Shown piece after piece: positions 46,461 through 54,319 of a stretch of DNA of 56,399 nt. Source of the DNA: Fulvivirga sp. (GTDB lineage Bacteria; Bacteroidota; Bacteroidia; Cytophagales; Cyclobacteriaceae). The position numbers and the translations under genes are program-made. The number at the start of each line of letters is the position of its first letter. Positions within the stretch are counted from its first letter, which is position 1. Below the pieces are notes generated by a model. The model did no database searches. It was not told the DNA's origin and worked only from the letters and a program-made list of their open reading frames with translations. Location of the stretch: NCBI GenBank assembly GCA_028280565.1, contig JANQLQ010000038.1:1-56399 (forward strand), written 5' to 3'.

Positions 46461-47984
46461 ATGAGCGAAGTATCAGCACCTGCCAGTTCGGCATTGACCA
46501 AACCCGTATTTAAAAACCAGTATGAAAACTACATAGGCGGTAAATGGACCGCCCCGGTCAAGGGTGAGTATTTTGAGAACACCTCGCCGGTGGATGGACA
46601 GGCATTCACTAAAGTGGCCCGGTCTACGGCCGAAGACGTGGAATTAGCCCTTGACGCAGCTTGGGCGGCGGCTCCACAATGGAATAACTCATCTGCAACG
46701 GAACGAAGCAACCTATTATTAAAAATTGCAGATGTCATGGAAGAAAACCTCGAAGTATTGGCACGCGCCGAAACTTGGGATAACGGTAAGGCGATCCGTG
46801 AAACGCTGGCCGCCGACCTTCCGTTAGCCATAGACCATTTTCGCTATTTTGCCGGGGTCATACGCGCAGAAGAAGGTACGGCTAGTGAATTAGATGCGTC
46901 TACGGTATCTATGAACATCATGGAGCCCCTGGGTGTGGTCGCCCAGATCATCCCTTGGAATTTCCCCATACTGATGGCCACATGGAAGGTAGCCCCCGCA
47001 CTGGCTGCCGGTAACTGTGTTGTACTAAAGCCCGCAGAACAAACTCCTGTAGGTATCCTTGTCTTAATGGAGCTTATCGAAGGGATCCTTCCTGCCGGTG
47101 TACTCAACATTATCAATGGATTCGGGCCTGAAGCCGGTAAACCTTTGGCTTCTAACGAACGGGTGAACAAAGTAGCTTTTACAGGAGAGACTACCACCGG
47201 CCAATTGATCATGCAATACGCCTCTAAGAACATCACCCCGGTCACGTTAGAGCTGGGTGGAAAGTCACCGAACGTATTCTTCGATAATATCATGGATGCA
47301 GACGACGCGTTTTTTGATAAGTGTTTGGAAGGCGCCGCTATGTTTGCTTTGAATCAAGGCGAAGTCTGTACTTGTCCTTCCAGGATACTCGTCCAAGAGA
47401 ACATCTATGAAAAATTTATCGAGCGCGTTATAGAGCGTGTAAATGCCATAAAACTGGGACATCCTATGGACCCTACCACCATGATGGGCGCCCAGGCCTC
47501 GAACGATCAATATGAAAAGGTATTGAATTACATTAACATAGGCAAAGAGGAAGGGTGTGAAGTGCTTACCGGTGGTGAATCCGCCTATATTGAAGGATTA
47601 GAAGGAGGTTATTACATTAAACCCACCCTGCTAAAGGGCAACAACAAGATGCGTGTATTCCAGGAAGAGATCTTCGGGCCCGTAGCCTGTGTCACTACTT
47701 TCAAGGATGAACAGGAAGCAATAGCCATTGCCAATGATACCTTATACGGACTTGGAGCAGGAGTATGGACACGAGATACTCACCAAGCCTACACGATCTC
47801 ACGGGCCATACAAGCTGGCAGGGTGTGGGTGAATTGCTACCATACCTACCCGGCACATGCCCCATTCGGTGGATACAAAAAGTCCGGCATCGGGCGTGAG
47901 ACCCATAAAATGATGTTGAATCATTATCGCCAAACCAAAAATATGTTGATCTCCTATGATAAGAATGCGCTAGGGTTCTTTTAG
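46461..47984 (+). CDS. NAD-dependent aldehyde dehydrogenase (ExaC/AldB-like)
   Basis: A 507-residue cytoplasmic enzyme that oxidises short-chain aldehydes to acids. Features: PWNFP (165-169), general base Glu264 in LELGGKSPN and catalytic Cys303 in [11 protein letters not shown], with a second Cys two residues later, as in acetaldehyde dehydrogenases of the ExaC/AldB type. The end, [12 protein letters not shown] then [14 protein letters not shown], is typical of that subgroup. Divergent from an AraC regulator and followed by prpE and a DUF779 gene, a common partner of this subgroup. Confidence 0.95.
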   Translation: MSEVSAPASSALTKPVFKNQYENYIGGKWTAPVKGEYFENTSPVDGQAFTKVARSTAEDVELALDAAWAAAPQWNNSSATERSNLLLKIADVMEENLEVLARAETWDNGKAIRETLAADLPLAIDHFRYFAGVIRAEEGTASELDASTVSMNIMEPLGVVAQIIPWNFPILMATWKVAPALAAGNCVVLKPAEQTPVGILVLMELIEGILPAGVLNIINGFGPEAGKPLASNERVNKVAFTGETTTGQLIMQYASKNITPVTLELGGKSPNVFFDNIMDADDAFFDKCLEGAAMFALNQGEVCTCPSRILVQENIYEKFIERVIERVNAIKLGHPMDPTTMMGAQASNDQYEKVLNYINIGKEEGCEVLTGGESAYIEGLEGGYYIKPTLLKGNNKMRVFQEEIFGPVACVTTFKDEQEAIAIANDTLYGLGAGVWTRDTHQAYTISRAIQAGRVWVNCYHTYPAHAPFGGYKKSGIGRETHKMMLNHYRQTKNMLISYDKNALGFF

Positions 47985-48002
47985 TCAATCATAATTAAAG
48001 CT

Positions 48003-48120
48003 GAAATCAGAAATAGGAAATTGGAGGGGGTGGAATATTGATTTTGGCAATTGAAGCCGCAAAAAATCGAATATTTTAATTTGATACTCCTCCCCTTTTC
48101 TATTCCTGGTTTCTGATTTC
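48003..48120. repeat. Inverted repeat in the ALDH-prpE gap
   Basis: GAAATCAGAAA (48003-48013) and TTTCTGATTTC (48110-48120) pair perfectly. Inside, AGGAAATTGGAGG and CCTCCCC...TATTCCT continue the pairing with mismatches. It may form a long hairpin about 20 bp past the ALDH stop codon and could attenuate read-through into prpE. Confidence 0.6.
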
Positions 48121-48144
48121 CTATTTCCTTTATAACCCCTTGAT

Positions 48145-50028
48145 ATGAATTACCTCGATATTTACGGGCATAGCATTCTACACCCTGCCGCATTTTGGAA
48201 AGAGCAATCTACCAAGCTGGACTGGTACAGCCCTCCGACAAATATTCTTTCGAAAGATGATTTTGGTTATCCCCAGTGGTTTGCCGATGGAAAGCTTAAC
48301 ATAAGCTATTTATGCATTGATAAACACGTGGAAGATGGGTTTGGAGAGCAAAATGCCATCATTTATGATTCACCTGTAACACAAGCCAAAGAATACATCA
48401 CCTTTCACCAGCTACAATCAGAAGTGGCTGAGCTTGCCGGGGGACTCTTAAAATTAGGCCTGGCCAAGGGAGATACTGCCATTATTTACATGCCCATGAT
48501 CCCACAGGCCTTATACGCCATGCTGGCTTGTGCGAGAATCGGTGTCATACATTCAGTGGTATTCGGCGGGTTTGCGCCCCATGAGCTGGCCATAAGGATT
48601 GACGACTGTAATCCCAAAGTGATCCTTACGGCCTCCCATGGCATAGAGATCGAAAAGATCATTCCCTACAAGCCTATGGTAGATTCGGCCATAGAAAGTG
48701 CGGCACATAAACCCAGCCACGTCGTTATTTTTGACCGTGGGGGTGTGGAAATTCCTTCCAAGCCGTATGATGTAGACTATACCGCCTTAAAATCTGCCGC
48801 CGAGCCTGCCAGTCCCGTGGAATTGGATTCTACCCATCCCCTGTACATACTTTATACCTCTGGTACTACGGGTACGCCTAAAGGGATCACCCGGGACACC
48901 GGGGGGTATGCTACGGCATTAAAATTCTCGATGAAATATGTTTATGGCGTAGATGAGGGCGACACCTTTTGGGCGGCAAGTGATGTAGGCTGGGTAGTAG
49001 GACATAGCTTTATCGCCTATGGCCCGCTGCTGAATAGAAATACAACCCTGCTTTTTGAAGGTAAGCCCATCAAAACCCCGGATGCTTCCACATTTTGGAG
49101 GGTAATCAGCGAGCACAGCGTAAAGGTAATGTTTACCGCTCCCACAGCGATACGAGCCATAAAAAAAGAAGACCCCGGGGGCGAGCTTTTAAAGAAATTT
49201 GATCTTTCATGCCTCAAGTACCAGTTCTTGGCCGGTGAGCGCTGCGATGTAGCTACTTTGAAGTGGGCAGAGGAAAAACTGGGCATACCCGTTATCGACC
49301 ACTGGTGGCAAACAGAATCAGGATGGCCTATGATCGCCAATATGGCCGGGGTAGGACTGCAAAAGGTAAAGCCCGGTTCATCTTCCCTCCCGGTATGCGG
49401 GTATGACATCCACATTTTGACGGGAAAAGGCCACCCGGCCGCTCCCGGGGAAGAAGGTTATGTGACCGTGAAGCTTCCGCTCCCTCCCGGTACACTCACC
49501 AGCCTTTGGGGAAATCCTGTCCGGTTTAAAAAAGGCTATTTGGAACGCTTCGAAGGGTATTATTTTTCCGGCGACGGCGGGTATAAAGACGAAGATGGAT
49601 ATATATTTATCACCGGGCGGGTCGATGATATCATTAATGTGGCCGGGCACAGGTTATCCACGGCTGAAATGGAAGAAATAGTGGCTTCACATGATTCGGT
49701 AGCAGAATGTGCCGTGTTTGGTGTTGCTGACGAGGTAAAGGGACAAAGACCTTTGGGGTTGATCGTATTAAAGTCCGGGCAAACGACCCGTGAAGAGCAA
49801 TTACAACAAGAAATTGTGCAGTCTATCCGGGATGAGATAGGTGCTGTAGCTTCTTTTAAAGAGGTAAAAGTAGTAAAACGATTGCCCAAGACCCGTTCGG
49901 GAAAGATCCTGAGGAAATTACTAAGAAACATTGCTGACGGTGTAGATTTTGACATTCCCTCTACGATCGATGACGTGGCAATTATCGATGAGATCAGAGA
50001 TGTAATGCAACAACGCGCTTTATCCTAA
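48145..50028 (+). CDS. prpE: Propionyl-CoA synthetase (PrpE-like acyl-CoA ligase)
   Basis: A 627-residue AMP-forming acyl-CoA synthetase. The P-loop-like YTSGTTGTPKG is at 237-247, followed by the PrpE-typical ASDVGWVVGHSFIAYGPLL and GKPIKTPDASTFWRVI, then HWWQTESGWP and the adenylation lysine Lys587 in TRSGKILRK. These phrases fit PrpE better than acetyl-CoA synthetase; activity on acetate or other short acids is possible. It would activate the acid made by the aldehyde dehydrogenase upstream (160-bp gap). Confidence 0.93.
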   Translation: MNYLDIYGHSILHPAAFWKEQSTKLDWYSPPTNILSKDDFGYPQWFADGKLNISYLCIDKHVEDGFGEQNAIIYDSPVTQAKEYITFHQLQSEVAELAGGLLKLGLAKGDTAIIYMPMIPQALYAMLACARIGVIHSVVFGGFAPHELAIRIDDCNPKVILTASHGIEIEKIIPYKPMVDSAIESAAHKPSHVVIFDRGGVEIPSKPYDVDYTALKSAAEPASPVELDSTHPLYILYTSGTTGTPKGITRDTGGYATALKFSMKYVYGVDEGDTFWAASDVGWVVGHSFIAYGPLLNRNTTLLFEGKPIKTPDASTFWRVISEHSVKVMFTAPTAIRAIKKEDPGGELLKKFDLSCLKYQFLAGERCDVATLKWAEEKLGIPVIDHWWQTESGWPMIANMAGVGLQKVKPGSSSLPVCGYDIHILTGKGHPAAPGEEGYVTVKLPLPPGTLTSLWGNPVRFKKGYLERFEGYYFSGDGGYKDEDGYIFITGRVDDIINVAGHRLSTAEMEEIVASHDSVAECAVFGVADEVKGQRPLGLIVLKSGQTTREEQLQQEIVQSIRDEIGAVASFKEVKVVKRLPKTRSGKILRKLLRNIADGVDFDIPSTIDDVAIIDEIRDVMQQRALS

Positions 50029-50038
50029 TTTATACGAT

Positions 50039-50398
50039 ATGAAAGCCGAAAGAGTAGCCATAACGGACCGGGCCATAGCGTTGGTCAAAAAACTACAGGA
50101 CAAACATGGAGAACTCATTTTCCATCAAAGCGGGGGCTGCTGTGACGGTTCCTCCCCCATGCTGCTGGAAAGAGAGGATATGTACTTAGACGAAAGTGAT
50201 GTTTTGCTCGGACAGTTGGCCGGGGTCAACTATTATATGAATAAAGCACAGTTTGACTATTGGAAGCACACCCATTTAACTGTCGACATCACCGAAGGAA
50301 GGGGCGCAAGTTTTTCATTGGAAATTCCCTTGGGCTACCGGTTTGTGATCAAGTCCCGGCTGCTCACAGAAGATGAAAGTCACGCCCTGGGCCTGTAA
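50039..50398 (+). CDS. DUF779 family protein
   Basis: A 119-residue protein with the family hallmark HQSGGCCDGSSPM at 29-41, a vicinal Cys pair that may bind metal or a cofactor. DUF779 proteins are regularly encoded next to ExaC/AldB-like aldehyde dehydrogenases, but their biochemical role is unknown to me. It begins 10 bp after prpE and completes the operon. Confidence 0.92.
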   Translation: MKAERVAITDRAIALVKKLQDKHGELIFHQSGGCCDGSSPMLLEREDMYLDESDVLLGQLAGVNYYMNKAQFDYWKHTHLTVDITEGRGASFSLEIPLGYRFVIKSRLLTEDESHALGL

Positions 50399-50562
50399 AT
50401 TCACAAAAACCATCTCTATGACACAGGCACTTTAGCGCTTTTCTCGGTTTAAATTTCTACCACGAAGAATGCAAAGCGCCCGTAAAGGTCAACTGCGGGA
50501 CCATACCCATAAAAAAGGCATCACCATACAAACTGCAAATTTAATTTAAGATGTATTCTAAA

Positions 50563-50574
50563 ATCGTATACGAT
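50563..50574. promoter_or_regulatory. Palindromic operator for the GntR regulator
   Basis: ATCGTATACGAT is a perfect 12-bp palindrome 16 bp upstream of the GntR start codon. GTATAC-centred palindromes are classic GntR/FCD binding sites, so autorepression is likely. The remainder of the gap 50399-50590 shows nothing else. Confidence 0.65.
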
Positions 50575-50590
50575 ATATTATATTTGATCC

Positions 50591-51214
50591 ATGATCATAA
50601 AAGTATCACTGCGCAACCAGGTGAAAGAATATTTGCAGGATCAAATGTTGAACGGTCGTATTTCTTTTGGAGAACGCTTATCACTCCCTACACTGGCCAA
50701 AGAGTTGGGGGTTAGCGTCACTCCTATTCGAGAGGCCCTGACACAATTGCAACAGGTCCATGTAGTAGAAGCCATTCCTAACAAAGGGTTCTTTCTCCCC
50801 CACCTGGATAAAGCCGAAGCGGCGGACATCTATCCCGTGATCGCCAATTTAGAACATTTAGCGGTGAGTATGTCACAGTATGATCCGCAAGATATCGAGC
50901 AATTGAAGCGTGTGCAGGCGAGCATCGCGAAAGCTTCTTCTGCCAAAGTGATCGTAACGAAAGATCTAAAATTTCACGACCTATTACTGGGCAAACATCG
51001 TAACGCAGTACTGGAGCAAGTATTAGCTGACTTAAAGATCCGGGTATTCTTATATGAATTCTACTATATGAAAAACAGCGAGCTATCGAAACTGTCCTCT
51101 TCCTATCATAACCGCATCATTCACGCCCTAGAGCATAATGATCCTTTACAGGCCGCAGACCTCGTCAAAGAAAGCTGGCTTACCAGTATTGACTTCATAA
51201 AAGATCAATTTTGA
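50591..51214 (+). CDS. GntR-family transcriptional regulator (FadR/FCD subfamily)
   Basis: A 207-residue regulator. Winged HTH at about 5-70 with LSLPTLAKELGVSVTPIREAL, and an all-helical FCD effector domain at about 80-200 containing the metal-site histidines typical of the subfamily (FHDLLLGKHRN and HNRIIHALEHND). FCD regulators sense small organic acids. Its last codons overlap the first possible start of the S41 peptidase gene by 4 bp. It may also act on the prpE operon 190 bp upstream. Confidence 0.92.
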   Translation: MIIKVSLRNQVKEYLQDQMLNGRISFGERLSLPTLAKELGVSVTPIREALTQLQQVHVVEAIPNKGFFLPHLDKAEAADIYPVIANLEHLAVSMSQYDPQDIEQLKRVQASIAKASSAKVIVTKDLKFHDLLLGKHRNAVLEQVLADLKIRVFLYEFYYMKNSELSKLSSSYHNRIIHALEHNDPLQAADLVKESWLTSIDFIKDQF

Positions 51215-51246
51215 ACTTCAACACCAACAAGGGTTTCTACAAGTGT

Positions 51247-52755
51247 ATGAAAAGCATCAGAAGGCTTTCCAAGGTATGCCTTCTCTTCGTCTTTGTATCT
51301 TTTAGTTTCTCGGCATTCGATTCGTATGCCCAGGACATGATCAACAAAGCATTTTTGCAAGAAGACCTTACCATTTTAAAAAGAAATTTGGAAACGCTGC
51401 ATGCTGGACTATATGTCTATGTCTCTGAAAATGAATTAGACCAGTGGTTTGAAAAAACAAGCCTAGCCTTGGAAGATTCCATGACATCCCTTGAATTTTT
51501 TAGAGCAGTAGCTCCACTGAATTCTACGATCAAAAACGGTCATACCAAAGTGCATTACCCAAAATTCGGCAACTCACACAGGATCTTTCCATTACAGATA
51601 TATAAATACAAAGACACGTTTCATGTAAGAGGATCTTTCTCAGCACAGTATGAACCTATGATAGGCCAGCAGATCGTTTCCATCGACGGCATACCTATGG
51701 CAAAAGTATTTGAAACGTTGCGCCCCTTCGTCACCCGGGACGGGAACAACCTCTCATTGCCCAACGAGGAGCTATCTTCTTATTTTGGCCTGGAACACTC
51801 ACTTTTTTACGGTCCGAAGGATCGTTATGAAGTCGTCTTGAAAGGTGAAGGCAAGCAAGAAAAAGTCAAGGTCAATAGCATTACCTTGGATGGGCAGATC
51901 GTACAATATTATACCTCCTTAGAAAACATCGAAGCCGTTAACGCTACGATCAACGAGGGGATCGGGATTTTAAAATTCCCGACTTTTGATACGAAGCAAT
52001 TAAAAAAAAAAGATTATAAAAGGCAATTAAACTCTTTTTTCAGCCGGTTGGCAAAGGAAAAGGTCAAGCACTTGATCGTAGATATTCGAGATAATGGCGG
52101 CGGTGAGCCCGTACCTACCCAAGAGCTTATCTCTTACCTGTATAATAAGGAATTTGTGATGTACAAAGAAGTATATACGATCGCAAACAAGATCAAGGAC
52201 AAAAAGTATTTTAAGAAACAGGGCGTGGGCTGGCTAAACCTAATGTCCTGGACGCGGGTGAAAAAGGAGAAAGAACATTATTACACACCAAGGAATGATG
52301 AAGGGCGGGATACCTACACTTCAAAGAAAAACGCTTTCCAGGGTCAGCTTTATATCTTAACAAATGGGAATTCTTTTTCTGCTGCGGGTGAGTTTGCCTC
52401 TTTTATGCGTCACGGTACAGGCGCTGTTTTTATTGGAGAAGAGGTGGGAGGCAACAAATTCCAAGCCACTGCGGGGGTATCCTACACCGTCATCCTCCCG
52501 CATTCCCAACAAAAAGTTTCCATCCCGCTCGTGGTGTACAAAATGAACGTAAACGCCGAAAATGACGGGCATGGTGTAAAACCCGATCATCGGGTACGAA
52601 ACACGATAGAGGATGAACTGGAAGGCAAGGATCGCGTCATGGATTACGCTATTGACTTAGCCAAAAGGTCTATGCAGGCCAGTAGCGCAGCCAAAGTCGC
52701 TCGACCGCCGAAAAAACCAAAACAGTCCCTTTCGCTTCGAAAGGGAGGACTCTGA
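51247..52755 (+). CDS. Secreted S41-family peptidase
   Basis: A 502-residue protease. I choose the Met at 51247 (MKSIRRLSKVCLLFVFVSF) because it gives a proper signal peptide ending near SYAQ; the open frame from 51211 adds 12 residues. A PDZ-like region (about 115-170) is followed by an S41 core: VDIRDNGGGEPVPTQEL near 280 and the catalytic serine in LTNGNSFSAAGEF near 380, then GEEVGGN. This is a tail-specific or tricorn-like serine protease acting in the periplasm. Its place directly after the GntR gene suggests co-transcription, but no functional link is clear. Confidence 0.9.
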   Translation: MKSIRRLSKVCLLFVFVSFSFSAFDSYAQDMINKAFLQEDLTILKRNLETLHAGLYVYVSENELDQWFEKTSLALEDSMTSLEFFRAVAPLNSTIKNGHTKVHYPKFGNSHRIFPLQIYKYKDTFHVRGSFSAQYEPMIGQQIVSIDGIPMAKVFETLRPFVTRDGNNLSLPNEELSSYFGLEHSLFYGPKDRYEVVLKGEGKQEKVKVNSITLDGQIVQYYTSLENIEAVNATINEGIGILKFPTFDTKQLKKKDYKRQLNSFFSRLAKEKVKHLIVDIRDNGGGEPVPTQELISYLYNKEFVMYKEVYTIANKIKDKKYFKKQGVGWLNLMSWTRVKKEKEHYYTPRNDEGRDTYTSKKNAFQGQLYILTNGNSFSAAGEFASFMRHGTGAVFIGEEVGGNKFQATAGVSYTVILPHSQQKVSIPLVVYKMNVNAENDGHGVKPDHRVRNTIEDELEGKDRVMDYAIDLAKRSMQASSAAKVARPPKKPKQSLSLRKGGL

Positions 52756-52949
52756 TCGGGACCACTGGCCGGCTTGCTGTACAAGTCAAAAGTGTGATCC
52801 TCTATCTCACACCGGGTCGAGAGGCCCTTGTAATAGCAGTCATCTTGGATTAGGCTTTATAGCCGTTCAGCTAATTGAGTTTTTAGTGCTAGCCTCACCC
52901 TCTAGCTACGAGGTAACTTTAAAAAGTTATTCAACCTTTACAGCTTAAC

Positions 52950-53324
52950 TCAATTCGGTACGCATCGCCATCGGTCCGTAACAACGGCAGTAGCATTTGG
53001 ACCGCAGGTTTCAAATGACAATCCACCACAGACGTCAAAGGCGAAACTACACTCCACGGTGCTTGTGCCACAACCCCCTTTACAGGTACAGGACCGCCCA
53101 CCACTTGCAAAGGAACTGCACGATGCTACAAATTCCCAAGACCCCCCAATACATTGTACGAGGGTGTTCCCGTCACAGTCATAGGCACCTTCGGGCGCCA
53201 TACTACTACAATTCCCATTCCATGGGCATCCCCCGGCACCAGCAGAAGTTTCGCCACTATCATCCCCGCAGCCGGAGTAAGTCATCACCAACAATAGAAT
53301 TAAAGTGAGCCTATACGTTTTCAT
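52950..53324 (-). CDS. Small Cys-rich lipoprotein
   Basis: A 124-residue secreted lipoprotein. The start at 53324 (MKTYRLTLILLLVMTYSGC) gives a clean lipobox with Cys19; the frame extends 33 residues further upstream without a signal. The mature part has about 13 cysteines in a short Gly/Ser-rich sequence (for example GGCPWNGNCSS, YDCDGNTLVQC and CTCKGGCG), so it is probably disulfide-stabilised. The style resembles Cys-rich repeats of predatory and gliding bacteria. Function unknown. It stands alone and convergent to the S41 gene. The gap 52756-52949 shows nothing else. Confidence 0.65.
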   Translation of the reverse strand: MKTYRLTLILLLVMTYSGCGDDSGETSAGAGGCPWNGNCSSMAPEGAYDCDGNTLVQCIGGSWEFVASCSSFASGGRSCTCKGGCGTSTVECSFAFDVCGGLSFETCGPNATAVVTDRWRCVPN

Positions 53325-53701
53325 ACTTTCATAGATTTTCGATGAATGAAACTTTTCATTTTTACTATGAAGGTATTGCCTGTTGAGCCTGGGCTTTGAC
53401 ACAGGTGATTCAATTGTTAACACTTATGGTCCATGGGGGTGGGAAGGTAGTAAATGGGTTGTGGAGTTCACTGGTTACGCAACTTTTGCACTCATCAGCC
53501 CGCAAAGCAAGCACACACTTTTCAACGGGGAGACCAACAGGGTGGTGGATTGCAGTTTTACGTTCAAGGGTAGTGCTAAGAAGTCTTTAGCATGACTGCC
53601 CTGGAAACCCATGTTTTTTGAGGTGTGTTTATTGGGATGTTTTTTGTATTTCAAATTGACGAGGGACGAGGTAGACCGGGCGGACGCCCTATCCGAAGAT
53701 A

Positions 53702-53733
53702 GGTCGTAGCATCACTGCGTTGATGCTACGACC
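53702..53733. repeat. REP-like hairpin with 13-bp perfect arms
   Basis: GGTCGTAGCATCA (53702-53714) and TGATGCTACGACC (53721-53733) form a perfect stem with loop CTGCGT. It is 21 bp past the stop of the immunity-like gene and has no T run on either side. The rest of the gap 53325-53754 has two short overlapping open frames (53383-53595) that I do not recognise and do not call. Confidence 0.85.
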
Positions 53734-53754
53734 AGAACGGTTAAATTTAGCCCC

Positions 53755-54312
53755 TCAGATCCGTTCTTCAATGTAGGGTTCCACCGTAAACTTATTTTCG
53801 GCTATTGAAAAGACATGGTAAAAAGCAAATGTCCAATCTGTCTCTGGCTTCGTTAAGGTTCCAAAAAACTTAATTTCATTCTTTTCTGAGTTGTAACTAT
53901 CTATCCAATAGTTTTTAAAAATAGAGTTGAGTATAAACTCTTTATCAACATGAGTGTCAAAACCGCTCTTACTAAATATTGTATCAACTAATTGCACATC
54001 ATTCTGAAAAACCGCCACCTGCTTATCAATGTCCTGATAGTAATCGGTTTTAGTTTTTTGATCATCGCTGTATGTTTGAGTAACATATGTATCTGAAGGA
54101 ACATTGGAAATGACCACCCTGAAAGAACTCTCTGAAAAAAGAGTGTCTTGTATAATCGTTTGGGTACTATCGACAGTATGGTAAGATTTTTCAACAAGGT
54201 TTTGAACCACCCCTTCCCCAGTTGCTTCTGATGCAATAGGCTGTTCCTCATTTTTAGTTTTAGCACAACCAAATACAACAAGAACTAGGACAATTATTAT
54301 AAATCTGTTCAT
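53755..54312 (-). CDS. Lipoprotein, candidate immunity protein for the Rhs-M23 toxin
   Basis: A 185-residue lipoprotein with lipobox FGCA (Cys16). The mature part is rich in Ser, Thr, Asp and Lys with a predicted beta character and no known motif. It begins 7 bp after the Rhs gene on the same strand, and both are AT-rich compared with the Rhs core, as usual for toxin-tip/immunity pairs. A periplasmic anchor would suit protection against a peptidoglycan-cutting M23 domain. This role is inferred from position only. Confidence 0.75.
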   Translation of the reverse strand: MNRFIIIVLVLVVFGCAKTKNEEQPIASEATGEGVVQNLVEKSYHTVDSTQTIIQDTLFSESSFRVVISNVPSDTYVTQTYSDDQKTKTDYYQDIDKQVAVFQNDVQLVDTIFSKSGFDTHVDKEFILNSIFKNYWIDSYNSEKNEIKFFGTLTKPETDWTFAFYHVFSIAENKFTVEPYIEERI

Positions 54313-54319
54313 TAGTATT

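Noticed and set aside
53383-53595. Two overlapping short plus-strand open frames
   Set aside because: Two frames are open over the same bases and neither shows a known motif, signal peptide or repeat pattern.
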